Assembly (NCBI GenBank): GCA_963729795.1
Contig: CAVSPC010000062.1
Span: forward strand, 1 to 64,000
Source: CAWBBA01 sp963729795
GTDB lineage: Bacteria > Desulfobacterota > Desulfomonilia > Desulfomonilales > Desulfomonilaceae
Direction: 5' to 3'
Length of the DNA: 64,000 nucleotides
Made by a program: the position numbers and the translations under genes. The notes below the pieces were generated by a model, which had not been told where the DNA came from, searched no databases, and was given only the letters and a program-made list of their open reading frames with translations. Positions 53,964-62,690 of the stretch are shown here, piece by piece. Every line of letters begins with the position of its first letter. Position 1 is the first letter of the stretch.

Positions 53964-55000
53964 GTGTAAAGAATACTGGGTCCCGAAAGCCATAGGCCTG
54001 TCGCTGGAGAGTCTTGATCTTGTTGTTCGTAGCTTCCAGGGGGCCAGTGGGAGATCCGGTGATCGTAGTAGGCCAGAATCCCGGGTCGGTATGAGGCCAA
54101 GGTTTTGGCAAACTTCTTGAGCATTCCGACACTCGAGGTGTCTGCTCGACGAATCCAGTCCTCCAGCACGGCCTCGGCGGTAGCCTTGTCGGGTTAGGTT
54201 CCAGATCTGCCGAAGGTCCTCCTTGAGGTAGTAGGCGCATGCGAGCGGCTGATTCAGACGGAGGGCTTCCTCCAGGCGTTGGCGCTCATTTCGCTTGTCA
54301 TCGAGGTTCTCCGGGTTCTTCAGAAGAAGCCACCGGATGCCTTTCAACACCTCTTTGTGCAGCAGATCGGTGATTTCCCGGTACAACTCCCGGCGCAAGT
54401 CCGTGAGTTTTTCGTTGAAGAGTTTGACGACATGAAAGTGATCGAAAACCAGCACGGCTGGGGAAGGTTGGTCGTAACCGCGTGGATGTATGCTCTCGAC
54501 ATGTCGATCGCCACCGCTTCTATCCTTTTTCTGGCACTCTTGAGTCGTTTCCAGAAGGGTTCCAGGGCATCAGCACCCTTGCCCTCTCCGACGAAGACCA
54601 CGGCCCCGGTCTCCAGATCCAGCACAACAGTCAGGAACTTCCGTTTCTTGCCCACGTAAATCTCGTCGATAGCAATCTGCCTGAGGCTTTTGAGCCGAGG
54701 ACGAGAAAACTTGAGCGTCAGGAACCGCTTCTGGATGTCTTTGACTACGTCCCAGCTCACCCCGTAATGGTCAGCCACATCCTGAATCGTCATGTGAGAG
54801 GACAAATCCAAGACACATCGTTCAAACTGCCGATGAAGCGCCTGTTTTCGTCTGCGAACCCTACCTTGACCTGGCGGACCACGTTGCAGCCAAACACTGG
54901 ACTCGCTCCCAGTACGTCTGACGAGCCGACTTGAAGTTTGCAAGTCGAAAGAAGCCTCGCCTCCATGTTGACATTGCATGCCTTAAGGTGAGCAATTGCA
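53917..55000 (-). mobile_element. Decayed ISL3-family transposase
   Basis: Pieces of one DDE transposase lie in several frames. QVKVGFADENRRF (near 54850) begins the recognisable part, then the HTH-like region SSHMTIQDVADHYGVSWDVV, the catalytic strand IAIDEIYVGKKRKFLTVVLD (first Asp), AIDMSRAYI (second Asp), FDHFHVVKLFNEKLTDLRRE, DWIRRADTSSVGMLKKFAKT, and TGPLEATNNKIKTLQRQAYG (Glu) ending YALVG at the stop at 53917. At least four frame changes are required, so it is not functional. Terminal inverted repeats were not identified; the 5' limit near 55000 is approximate. Confidence 0.75.
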
Positions 55001-55265
55001 CTTGCTTTCAAGATTTCAAGATCGGGGATCTTCAACTTTGCTTTGCTCAATGGTCTGCCTCTAAGCTCTTACCAGTGGATGAAGTCCAATTTACAATGCT
55101 CCCGGAATGTCTTCAGATAACCTCCGTCATTTTGTCAACGAAGCGCATCGGGTCGCTCTAGTTTTGATTTCCAGATGCTACTCAGGAGCGATCTTTGTCA
55201 AGGGAAAATAGAGTCCTTTCCACGAATATGCGAGATTATGAACGGTATGCCTCAAAATCCACGAG

Positions 55266-55358
55266 TAAAAAAGGGGGCAGATCTACTCTTAACTCATTTT
55301 CGAGCCGCTTGATAGGGAGCCCGCCCGCAGAATATGAATCAAGAGCAGACTCGACCCC
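55266..55358. repeat. Dispersed 90-bp repeat, copy 1
   Basis: AAAAAGGGGGCAGATCTACT, then CTTAACTCATTTTCGAGCCG, CTTGATAGG, CCGCAGAATATGA and AGAGCAGACTCGACCC. Four copies occur between 55 and 58 kb. This one follows the transposase remnant. Confidence 0.85.
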
Positions 55359-55564
55359 TCGCCTTCAGAGGGGCTGAAAAAGAAAGTCTGCCTGCCGATT
55401 CACTCTCACCGGCACTAGCAGACCTGATGATGGACTCATTCAGTCCGTTTGACTGCAGGAAAAACTGGAAATGAGGTTCAGTTTGTGCCACTCCTTGGCT
55501 CGCCAGGCACTTCTTGCTCTGCCCCGTATCTGGGACGGCCTGAATTTTTACCACCTTTTCGCTA

Positions 55565-55804
55565 TCATTTTGCCCCTGTGCCCGGCGCTTTTGTGCCCGA
55601 TGCAGACCCCATTGCTTTTTCTGCCTCTTGGCTGGTTTTGAAAGGCCCTTTAACGATAGTCGCTCCTCCTTTGGGTCGGTGATCAACGATTCGGACTATG
55701 CCGGATCTGCTTTTGATCACATAATACTCTCCCGCGAGGGTTGGAGTGGTTGCGAAAAGAACGGTTGTCAATACCAGAGAAACTACCAGTAGCATTGCTT
55801 TCAT
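55565..55804 (-). CDS. Small exported protein, 79 aa
   Basis: MKAMLLVVSLVLTTVLFATT forms a signal peptide cleaved after LAG; mature part EYYVIKSRSGIVRIVDHRPK, GGATIVKGPFKTSQEAEKAM. The RBS AAAGGAGGACCTAA is strong. The mature segment has the length and pattern of a single short repeat-like fold (YxVxKxxxG...GPFxxxxEAExA), as in small SPOR-like or periplasmic peptides. No function known. Confidence 0.6.
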   Translation of the reverse strand: MKAMLLVVSLVLTTVLFATTPTLAGEYYVIKSRSGIVRIVDHRPKGGATIVKGPFKTSQEAEKAMGSASGTKAPGTGAK

Positions 55805-56206
55805 ATTTAGGTCCTCCTTTGTGTTGGCTGATGATCTCACTTATCCCTACTCATTCATCTTTCCGGAGTTTCTACAACAGTCTATTTTTGGGGCTTGTAT
55901 CCCTCGATCAACACCGCCTTTAGTAACTTCATCGGCTGGTATACGTTCCACTCTGCCGTGCTTCATTCGTCATCATCTTCAAATTGTAATACTGCCCGCA
56001 TCTCTGAAACTCGCGCTCATTCTTCTCACAAGGCTCAATTAACTTGTTTTCCGTTCCCTGACCCGCTCTAATCCTTTGGCTGTTGGCTCCCTCACTACAT
56101 TCATTCCGGTCATACTTCTCACTGGGGTGATAATGGTGCGAACTCACCTGGAAGACAAGACCTTGCATCAGAGAGGAAAGGGGGAAAGGGGTCAGAGAAC
56201 GGGATT

Positions 56207-56285
56207 AGATCCACTCTTAACTCATTTCCGAGCCGCTTGATAGGAAGCCACGCAGAATATGAGTACAGACCAGACTCAACCCCTC
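56207..56285. repeat. Dispersed 90-bp repeat, copy 2
   Basis: GATCCACTCTTAACTCATTT, CCGAGCCGCTTGATAGGAAG, CCACGCAGAATATGAGT and CAGACTCAACCCC. It has diverged slightly more than the other copies. It lies just after the toxin-like gene (end at 56334). Confidence 0.8.
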
Positions 56286-56333
56286 GCCATTCGAGGCGCT
56301 TCCCGCAGACCGCCACTTCCTTTCGAATATTCT

Positions 56334-56684
56334 TCATGGGTGTGGAGTTATTGCTATGATCGTAATTTGGTCTTTTCCGGGACCGTAGCACCAGAAAAGT
56401 CGGTAAGCACCAGGGGTACTCTGCTGAACATACGCCTCGAACACTTTGCTTCCGGGCGTATGAGGGTGTCGCTTGGAATGGAATTCATGGGTGTTCAATC
56501 CTGGGTGCCGAGGGTTTTCTTTTAGGAGATCAACACATTTCTTCACTTGCTTGAAAAGACCTTCGGAACGAGATACTTTGGGCCTCCCCTTCCTTTGTCT
56601 GGCTTCTAACGATGAAATGGCCTCAGCTTTCAGCCGGTCGTAGGTCTCTCGTGCCTTTTGCGTCCAAACAAGGGTGAACGCCAT
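56334..56684 (-). CDS. RelE/ParE-like toxin
   Basis: 116 aa: AFTLVWTQKARETYDRLKAE (N-terminal helix of RelE-type folds), a basic middle QRKGRPKVSRSEGLFKQVKK, a central CVDLLKENPRHPG, and the C-terminal core FEAYVQQSTPGAYRLFWCYG and ITIIAITPHP, which is the usual RelE beta-sheet end. The ATG begins one nt after the stop of the AbrB-like gene, so the two are translationally coupled. Predicted mRNA-cutting or gyrase-binding toxin. Confidence in the exact subfamily is limited. Confidence 0.65.
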   Translation of the reverse strand: MAFTLVWTQKARETYDRLKAEAISSLEARQRKGRPKVSRSEGLFKQVKKCVDLLKENPRHPGLNTHEFHSKRHPHTPGSKVFEAYVQQSTPGAYRLFWCYGPGKDQITIIAITPHP

Positions 56685-56685
56685 C

Positions 56686-56952
56686 CTAATCCTCAAGCTG
56701 ATCCACTAGGGCTTGATCAGCATGCAGATCAGGGGGAGGGCTGAACGTCCCTGCTTCGGCTTGCTCTAAACCGATCTCGAGCAGAGCCTTGGCTTCAGGA
56801 TTCTTATAAAGCCAAAGCTCCCTCTCCGGTATGACTGCAGCGAGTTCCAGTTTAAACTCCGTTTCGCCAATCTTTTCAAAGAGGACCGTCTTATTGGCGA
56901 ACTCTTTGCCGAGATTGATTCGACCTCGTGAATCTACTTTCCTCGTTTCCAT
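56686..56952 (-). CDS. AbrB/MazE-like antitoxin
   Basis: 88 aa from METRKVDSRGRINLGKEFAN, an AbrB swapped-hairpin signature, followed by FKLELAAVIPERELWLYKNP and a C-terminal helix (LEIGLEQAEAGTFSPPPDLH) that would wrap the toxin. The start is preceded by AAGGAG; the frame is open to 57003. It is the first gene of a toxin-antitoxin pair with the RelE-like gene. The dispersed-repeat copies lie on both sides. Confidence 0.65.
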   Translation of the reverse strand: METRKVDSRGRINLGKEFANKTVLFEKIGETEFKLELAAVIPERELWLYKNPEAKALLEIGLEQAEAGTFSPPPDLHADQALVDQLED

Positions 56953-57144
56953 GATGGTGTGTCTCCTTAGACCCAGGATATCATCAGAGCATACCCGCGT
57001 CAAATGGGTAGATGGGCTAAGCCCACATCAAGAAGACATTCCAGCTAAGGCGTGTGTTCCTTCTTGTTTCCACCGCTTGGAAATCGTTTCTGCCAAAGGG
57101 GTCACATCTGCTCATGGCTCATTTGTGAAAAGGGGAAAAGGGGT

Positions 57145-57234
57145 CAAAAAAGGGGCAGATCTACTCTTAACTCATTTCCGAGCCGCTTGACAGGAAGCCA
57201 CCCGCAGAATATGAGTCAAGAGCAGACTCGACCC
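57145..57234. repeat. Dispersed 90-bp repeat, copy 3
   Basis: AAAAAAGGGGCAGATCTACT, CTTAACTCATTTCCGAGCCG, CTTGACAGGAAGCCACCCGC, AGAATATGAGTCAAGAGCAG and ACTCGACCC. It is preceded by AAAAGGGGAAAAGGGGTC. Confidence 0.85.
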
Positions 57235-57456
57235 GTGGCCACAGCCCGAAAGGCTCAACTACCTTACCCGCGAGATGAGTATGGTGTGCCCGGAACCTCC
57301 ATGAGGCTCCGCCACGCCAATGGCTACTCTAAATTATATGCCACATGCTTAATTAGAATAAAGTGTCTTTTCCTCCTGGGAGAGGGAGTTGACATCTCCG
57401 GAGAGCAATTATAGGTTCTGTTATGGAACCAAAATGGACCCCGTTGAGGAAATCTC

Positions 57457-57699
57457 ATGCCGAACATGACCATTAAAAACATCCCTGACGATTTGTATGA
57501 GAAGCTCAAGAAAAGGGCTCAAGAGCATGATCGCAGTATGAACAACGAGGTCATCTCCTGCCTCAAGCACACGCTTCAGGGTGGTCGTGTGGATCCAGAA
57601 GCTTTTCTTGCCAGAGTGGAGGCAATGCAGCGACAAGTTTCCATGCCACCACTTACAGATGAAATTCTCCGTCGCGCCAAGGAAGAAGGACGTCCTTGA
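57457..57699 (+). CDS. FitA-like (Arc/RHH) antitoxin
   Basis: 80 aa: MPNMTIKNIPDDLYEKLKKR and AQEHDRSMNNEVISCLKHTL give the RHH DNA-binding fold, with the C-terminal ARVEAMQRQVSMPPLTDEIL typical of FitA/VapB that clamp a PIN toxin. RBS GAGGAAATCTC. Its toxin frame begins inside its stop codon but is cut short. Normal role: neutralise VapC and autoregulate; here it is an orphan. Confidence 0.8.
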   Translation: MPNMTIKNIPDDLYEKLKKRAQEHDRSMNNEVISCLKHTLQGGRVDPEAFLARVEAMQRQVSMPPLTDEILRRAKEEGRP

Positions 57700-57743
57700 T
57701 CGTTGCTGATACCAACACCATAGGGATTGGGGTCAGGTCTTGA
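57696..57743 (+). pseudogene. Truncated VapC PIN-domain toxin
   Basis: TTG at 57696 overlaps the antitoxin stop and starts IVADTNTIG, the first beta-strand and catalytic Asp of a PIN domain. The reading then runs into AGGGATTGGGGTCAGGTCTT of a REP-type repeat and stops at 57743. Only about nine toxin residues remain. Confidence 0.7.
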
Positions 57744-57809
57744 ATTGAGAATTGCAGCACAAAGTCAGGTCTTGCCCGGTCTGCGCCTTTACTCACGTGG
57801 AAGCAGCCG

Positions 57810-57909
57810 AAAAAGGGGGCAAAAAGGGGGCAAATCTATTCTTAACTCATTTCCGAGCCGCTTGATAGGAAGCCACTCGCAGAATATGAGTCAAGAGCAG
57901 ACTCGACCC
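57810..57909. repeat. Dispersed 90-bp repeat, copy 4, next to a REP-like sequence
   Basis: AAAAAGGGGGCAAATCTATT, CTTAACTCATTTCCGAGCCG, CTTGATAGGAAGCCACTCGC, AGAATATGAGTCAAGAGCAG and ACTCGACCC. The REP-like GGGGTCAGGTCTTGAATTGA lies upstream at about 57730. No gene is seen in 57744-58071. Confidence 0.85.
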
Positions 57910-58071
57910 TACGACTTAGAGCCTGGGAAAGTCTTTTCCCTTGACAGAGGGCCTTTTAATGGGTGACCCCTCTCCTGCAATGATAAGGTGGCGTGGCAAC
58001 AAGATAATTCCGAAAAAATGATTCATTATCAGGTTCTCCGCATTCCATGGCGTATCACGTACATCTGCTGC

Positions 58072-59352
58072 CTACCCAAAGACCGGCAACGGTAAATTTT
58101 GGGAAGCTTCCTTTTTGCTCCTGTATCCTTTTCCCTCGCCAGGATGGTCCGGATGCTCTCCTACAAGGGACAGGAATTTCTCAGGCACCTCCGTTATAGG
58201 TTCAGCGACAGGAATGGGCCGATTAAACGCAATCCGAAGCTTTGGCGGCCCAGATATTGATACCCCGAAAAACTGCCGAGTTATTTCACGGGCGAGTACT
58301 TCGGCCAGGAGTGAAGGTACTGCATTCCCAATTTGCTTCTGTATAGAGGCTCTGCTGCCCATGAATCTCACTCCTTCAGGAAACGTCTGAAGTCTCGACA
58401 TTTCTTGAACGCTCAGCCTTCTGTTCTTCCAATGAAACGGTCCTATTGCAGGCCCGGGCTGAGCCTGAATCGTCCATGAAGGCCGATTCTTGGCCAGCTT
58501 TAACAAGAAAGTCCAGAAGCGAGTACGCCACCCAAATAGAGGCAAGCCGCCTTTTCGATTCGTGTGCCAAAGATAGTTTTCCCCTTCAGGAATGGATGGC
58601 AGCAAATCCGCCCAGCGTCCCCTAATCTGAAGGTCTTCGTCTCCAAAAGTTGTTTCCAGGTGGCCTATCGCATCCCAGGCTGTCACATGTTCCACATGAT
58701 TTCCCAGGTCAAGCGATACCTGAAAATCAGATTTTGAGTCTGACAACCCGTGGGTAGGAGCCGGGAATTCAAAAATTTGGCCCTCACGATTCGCTACCAA
58801 GAAGAATCGAGTCCTGGTCTGTGGGACACCGAAGTCCGCTGCATTCAAGACTTTCCATGCCAGTTCATATTTGGTGCCATGCCTGCGGTTAATCTCTCGA
58901 GTCATCCTCTCTATCAACAAGAATCCTTCTTCTTTCCCGGAATAGCTGATTCCATGGACATTCTCGAGGACGAAGGCTTGCGGTAACAGCAGTTCTACGC
59001 ACCTCATGAACTCATGAAGGGTTCGTGCACGAGGATCGCCCAGGCGTCTGCTGTCGCCATTAAACCAATAACCGGACTTTGAAAAAGGTTGACACGGAGG
59101 CCCTCCGACAAGTAACGCCGCTTGTCCAGCCTTCAAATTGGCCGATGAGAGCATCTCTTCATTGTTGACTTTCTCTATATCCTTGCATAGAATTTTCCAA
59201 TTCGTATTAGCCTGGATAGTCTGACAGCAGTCAGCGTCATTTTCTACGGCAAGGGAAATGTCGAAACCAGCTGCATCAAAGCCGTAGTCCAGACCGCCGG
59301 CGCCGGTGTATAGACTCACTACCGTCAAGCGCTCTTTTCCAAAGTGCCTCAT
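58072..59352 (-). CDS. DNA (cytosine-5) methyltransferase
   Basis: Modification enzyme of a type II system, 426 aa. Motif I VVSLYTGAGGLDYGFDAAGF, motif IV GGPPCQPFSKSGYW with the catalytic Cys, motif VI ENVHG, motif VIII QTRTRFFLVA, motif IX near RRLSVQEMSRLQTFPEGVRF and motif X QIGNAVPSLLAEVLAREI are intact. The target region is short (about 200-280). The ATG directly follows the stop of the nuclease gene. Recognition sequence unknown. It is a complete, apparently functional enzyme. Confidence 0.95.
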   Translation of the reverse strand: MRHFGKERLTVVSLYTGAGGLDYGFDAAGFDISLAVENDADCCQTIQANTNWKILCKDIEKVNNEEMLSSANLKAGQAALLVGGPPCQPFSKSGYWFNGDSRRLGDPRARTLHEFMRCVELLLPQAFVLENVHGISYSGKEEGFLLIERMTREINRRHGTKYELAWKVLNAADFGVPQTRTRFFLVANREGQIFEFPAPTHGLSDSKSDFQVSLDLGNHVEHVTAWDAIGHLETTFGDEDLQIRGRWADLLPSIPEGENYLWHTNRKGGLPLFGWRTRFWTFLLKLAKNRPSWTIQAQPGPAIGPFHWKNRRLSVQEMSRLQTFPEGVRFMGSRASIQKQIGNAVPSLLAEVLAREITRQFFGVSISGPPKLRIAFNRPIPVAEPITEVPEKFLSLVGEHPDHPGEGKGYRSKKEASQNLPLPVFG

Positions 59353-60357
59353 TTAAATCTCCGGATCATATACCTCTTGCATGACTTTCCTGTTGACAGC
59401 GTTTACGACATCTATGACTCCGTTTCTTGCGATCCGTTCGGCTACTTCTGACCAGTCTTTTGTCTCGGCCTCCACGGAAATATGCACATTGACCTCGCCT
59501 CTCGCTGCCGTCCCCCAAGCCCTTTGACCAATGCCAGGGGTTCTTTTCGGAATTGTCTGAAGAATCCTAATTGCTCTTCGGGCCGATATGACATGAAATG
59601 GTTTATCGTTGACCATCTTCTGCAAGTCGGGCCAATGTTTTCGCACGATGCGGCCGATGAACAAATCTTCTGCGTCTCTCACGAGCTTACCGACATGACG
59701 ATTGAGCAGATCCCACACTATTTCCTCCTTGTCACTGAACAGCATCGGCAGCATTTCGTCCAGCAAATCAATGAGGTCATAATCAACCGATATGACGTAC
59801 AGAAGATTTGGCGTGAAGCCTCCGGATTCTAGGGCAGCGTGCGCCTTGTAAGCTGGTATTGGTACACAATCGTCGGGGTCAAGCCCGACAAGCTGCGCTG
59901 CGTTTTCAAATCTCGTTCCAGCATTCTTAACATTTATTGGTAATTCGAGATCATCCTCTAACAAGGTGAAATCTCGCAAGCTGTGTTCGTTTCCTCTGTC
60001 TTCCCGATAGTCAAGTCCGACTCTTTCTGCTTTCAGAATATCCAATAGCTCCAGAAACCGTTGTTCGGTTATGTACGCAGGAAACAGTTTAGTAATAGGA
60101 TTTTCTGCTGAACCTATCTTTTCACGAGGTTGAAGCAACTGCAGAAACCCTTCTTTTCGTACTGTAGAGACAATTTCTTTGCTAGTCTTTAGGGTTCTCG
60201 CCCCTTTTAGGAAAATCATTCTCGCTGCATCTTCGTCGCAAGCCTTTTGCTCAATCATGGCCAAGAATGCTTCGGCAAACGCGACACCTTCCCATCTCGA
60301 TTCTCCGATGACCTCCTTGATGGCTTGTGCTGCCTCCCTATCTGAGTAATCAGCCAT
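59353..60357 (-). CDS. Putative type II restriction endonuclease, unrecognised family
   Basis: 334 aa in the middle of a vsr-REase-methyltransferase operon. The likely PD-(D/E)XK core is FTLLEDDLELPINVKNAGTR, with Glu-Leu-Pro-Ile-Asn-Val-Lys as E-x-K-like residues, followed by ENAAQLVGLDPDDCVPIPAY. N-terminal helices (REAAQAIKEVIGESRWEGVA) and the C-terminal VHISVEAETKDWSEVAERIA show no recognised domain. ATG 60357 overlaps the vsr stop by 8 nt; the frame is open to 60375. Assignment as nuclease is from context and the ELPINVK motif only. Confidence 0.65.
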   Translation of the reverse strand: MADYSDREAAQAIKEVIGESRWEGVAFAEAFLAMIEQKACDEDAARMIFLKGARTLKTSKEIVSTVRKEGFLQLLQPREKIGSAENPITKLFPAYITEQRFLELLDILKAERVGLDYREDRGNEHSLRDFTLLEDDLELPINVKNAGTRFENAAQLVGLDPDDCVPIPAYKAHAALESGGFTPNLLYVISVDYDLIDLLDEMLPMLFSDKEEIVWDLLNRHVGKLVRDAEDLFIGRIVRKHWPDLQKMVNDKPFHVISARRAIRILQTIPKRTPGIGQRAWGTAARGEVNVHISVEAETKDWSEVAERIARNGVIDVVNAVNRKVMQEVYDPEI

Positions 60358-60799
60358 TATTGCTCTCCAGAACACTATTTGAATTCACGTGACGGCCTAG
60401 AAAACTCTTGATCTTTTGGATAACCTGCAGAACATCCTGATTAATATCATGCTCCCAAATCCTCATCACGGTGAAGCCCCTGGATCGCAATTCCTCATCA
60501 ACTCGGATGTCTCGCTTTTGGTTGCAAGTGATTTTTTCTGTCCAGTATTCAGAGTTTTTCTTTGGGAATCGGCAATGGAGAGGGCATCCGTGCCAAAAGC
60601 AACCGTCCACGAAAATGACAACTTTAGGAGCCGGGAAGCAAAGATCGGGCCGACCAGGCAATTTAGGATACTTGCGATAATTTCTTAGGCCTTGTTTCCA
60701 GAGATTTTTTCGCAGCAATGTCTCGGGCCGAGTCTCTGTGCCTTTTATCGACGCCATTATTCGAGACACTTCAGCGGTAGTGTTGAATTTTCTTTGCAC
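60350..60799 (-). CDS. vsr: Very short patch repair endonuclease
   Basis: Nicks DNA 5' of T:G mismatches made by 5-methylcytosine deamination. 149 aa; motifs KGTETRPETLLRKNLWKQGL, GRPDLCFPAPKVVIFVDGCF, WHGCPLHCRFPKKNSEYWTE and VMRIWEHDI are those of Vsr, with the catalytic Asp in GRPDLCF and the zinc-binding HGC/C residues. The start is GTG at 60799. It overlaps the nuclease gene. Its presence fits a C5-methyltransferase in the same operon. Confidence 0.95.
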   Translation of the reverse strand: MQRKFNTTAEVSRIMASIKGTETRPETLLRKNLWKQGLRNYRKYPKLPGRPDLCFPAPKVVIFVDGCFWHGCPLHCRFPKKNSEYWTEKITCNQKRDIRVDEELRSRGFTVMRIWEHDINQDVLQVIQKIKSFLGRHVNSNSVLESNNG

Positions 60800-60934
60800 G
60801 ATTAGCCGTAAAAACTCCCAACAAGAATGGATCTTACGATTTCTAACAATACCTTTATGGATGTTGCCCTGATTGGATCGCCTACCAAGGATTACAAGAG
60901 ACGGAAGGCTATTTCAAGGCATTTTTGATCGCAA

Positions 60935-61036
60935 AAATGCCCATTCCTTAAGTAGGCGCACTACACTGGTTTCCCCCATCATTTGTTTTGGCCATGCTGC
61001 TCGTGCGAAATACGACCAGGAAAATGGGCATTTCAA
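60935..61036. repeat. Inverted AAATGCCCATT / AATGGGCATTT arms in the gap
   Basis: AAAAATGCCCATTCC near 60935 and GGAAAATGGGCATTT near 61018 are inverted copies about 80 nt apart. They lie between the vsr operon start and the acyl-CoA dehydrogenase end. Nothing else is seen in the 282-nt gap. Confidence 0.5.
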
Positions 61037-61081
61037 CACCCGTATCTCCCTCGAAACACACGTGAGATCACCCATACCACA

Positions 61082-62380
61082 TTATGAGTTATCTCCCCAT
61101 ACCCCTCGCCGGGCAGTGGGCCGCTCATGAACATCCCACATGTCTGCATCGGTGAAGCAGCGCTCACTCTCGTCGGGGCGCATGGCATCTTTCTCCATCT
61201 TTCGGCGATCGTAACTCGGGTCAAGGACCTGATTATAGTATTCGTGCTGGATGAGTAGGTTCATGATCTGGCTGGTGCCTGTCCATATCATGGCAAGTCG
61301 TGTGTCCCGGACAGCCCGTTCTATCGGGTAAACATCGGTATAACCAATTCCTCCCATGATCTGCATCGCGTTGTTTACTATGTTCCATGCAGCTTGAGTG
61401 GCAAAGCTCTTGGCCTCACTAACAAGGCGCCTCGCGTAAGGATAGTTGTTATCCACCGCGCGTGCGGCACAATAGGCTAGTCCACGAGCTGCATCCAGTT
61501 GCGTGATGGACTCGGCAACCATGAAGTTGACTGCCTGAAACTCTCTAATGTGTTTGCCGAAGGCCTTCCGCCGGTTGGAATACCTTACTGCCAGGTCCAA
61601 AGCGCCCCAAATGCCCAGACAACCGGCAGCAGAGGTCAGACGCTCCGGGATCATCATTTGGTTAAAACAGGCAGCACCGCTGTGTAGTTCGCCGATAAGG
61701 TTTTCCTTCGGAACTTTGACATCCCTGAAGACCAGTCGTCCAGTCCCGCCTCCCTTGCACCCCATGAGTCCATACAGGTACTCCGTCTCCACGCCGGGGC
61801 CCTTCTCCACGATTAGAAGACTCAGTCGATTATATTTGTGGCAGTTGGGCTCGAAATTGGTCCGGCAGTAAACCACGAAGAAGTCAGCGCCTTCGGCTCC
61901 CACCACAAACCGCTTTTGTCCGGTGAGAACAAAGTGATCGCCGTCGAGAACCGCCTTAGTGGTAGCGCCAAAAAAGTCGGATCCTCCCCTTGGTTCGGTC
62001 AAAGCCTCGGCAGCAACGAGTTTTCCTTCCAGATAGGGTTTGAGATACTTTTCTTTTTGTTCTTCGGTCCCGAACTTGTTCAGAGCTTCGCCCACGATGG
62101 AAGGCATTACAAAGGCGCATCCGAGAGCCATGCCAAGACAACCGATCTCTTCGGTGGCTGCCACCTCAGCCACCCAGGACATGCCTCTTCCTCCATAACG
62201 GGTGGGGAACCGAATTCCTCGGAGATTGCGTTTGGCCAGTTTTTCCACGAACTCGCGGGGATAGGTGATTTCATCTTTATCCATCTGCCTTAAGAACTCG
62301 CTTGTCACTTCCGCACGTACAAAATCCCGTGTCTCCTGCTTCAAAGCCTGCTCTTCAGGTGTAAGCAAGAAATCGTACAT
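61082..62380 (-). CDS. Acyl-CoA dehydrogenase family protein, catalytic Glu position changed
   Basis: 432 aa from ATG 62380 (AAAAGGAGGTACCG upstream). FAD domain: VAAEALTEPRGGSDFFG and FVLTGQKRFVVGAEGADFFV; C-terminal: NRRKAFGKHIREFQAVNFMV, IMGGIGYTDVYPIERAVRDT. The segment that normally reads Y-E-G-T-x-Q-I reads MIWTGTSQIMN (about 365-373), so the usual catalytic Glu is Thr. Related families put the base elsewhere in helix G. A 45-residue charged tail (SYDRRKMEKDAMRPDESERC) is extra. Electron acceptor probably ETF. Substrate unknown. Confidence 0.88.
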   Translation of the reverse strand: MYDFLLTPEEQALKQETRDFVRAEVTSEFLRQMDKDEITYPREFVEKLAKRNLRGIRFPTRYGGRGMSWVAEVAATEEIGCLGMALGCAFVMPSIVGEALNKFGTEEQKEKYLKPYLEGKLVAAEALTEPRGGSDFFGATTKAVLDGDHFVLTGQKRFVVGAEGADFFVVYCRTNFEPNCHKYNRLSLLIVEKGPGVETEYLYGLMGCKGGGTGRLVFRDVKVPKENLIGELHSGAACFNQMMIPERLTSAAGCLGIWGALDLAVRYSNRRKAFGKHIREFQAVNFMVAESITQLDAARGLAYCAARAVDNNYPYARRLVSEAKSFATQAAWNIVNNAMQIMGGIGYTDVYPIERAVRDTRLAMIWTGTSQIMNLLIQHEYYNQVLDPSYDRRKMEKDAMRPDESERCFTDADMWDVHERPTARRGVWGDNS

Positions 62381-62591
62381 CGGTACCTCCTTTTTTCCCT
62401 TCTTTACGGAAAATGCAGTACATCGCGTCAAAGTAAGCGGCTAAATCGTTCCTGTTGTTCTGAACCTGCCGGGATAGTTGCATGAGCGGGGACTACCTGC
62501 TGTTGATTGATTTGTCAATCAATTCTTTCGGCTGCCACGCCAGCGTCCTGTTCTTTGGAAAATGCGGTCTCGTATTCTGGATCAATACCCG

Positions 62592-62613
62592 TCATTCCCG
62601 CGTACGCGGGAAT
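62592..62613. repeat. TCATTCCCGCGTACGCGGGAAT palindrome
   Basis: ATTCCCGC-GTAC-GCGGGAAT is a perfect dyad around GTAC. A shorter relative, CGCGTACGCGGGCATGAC, is at 48711. It lies in the 310-nt gap upstream of the acyl-CoA dehydrogenase; nothing else was seen there. Confidence 0.6.
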
Positions 62614-62690
62614 TCAGCTACCGTACAATTAGCGCCGCATTTATGAAAACCTGTACTTAGTTCCGTTAGGATTAGTTATCAGACATTGTC

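Noticed and set aside
55266..57909. Four direct repeats as a CRISPR array
   Set aside because: Repeats are 80-100 bp, irregularly spaced by 600-900 nt with genes in between, and no cas genes are present.
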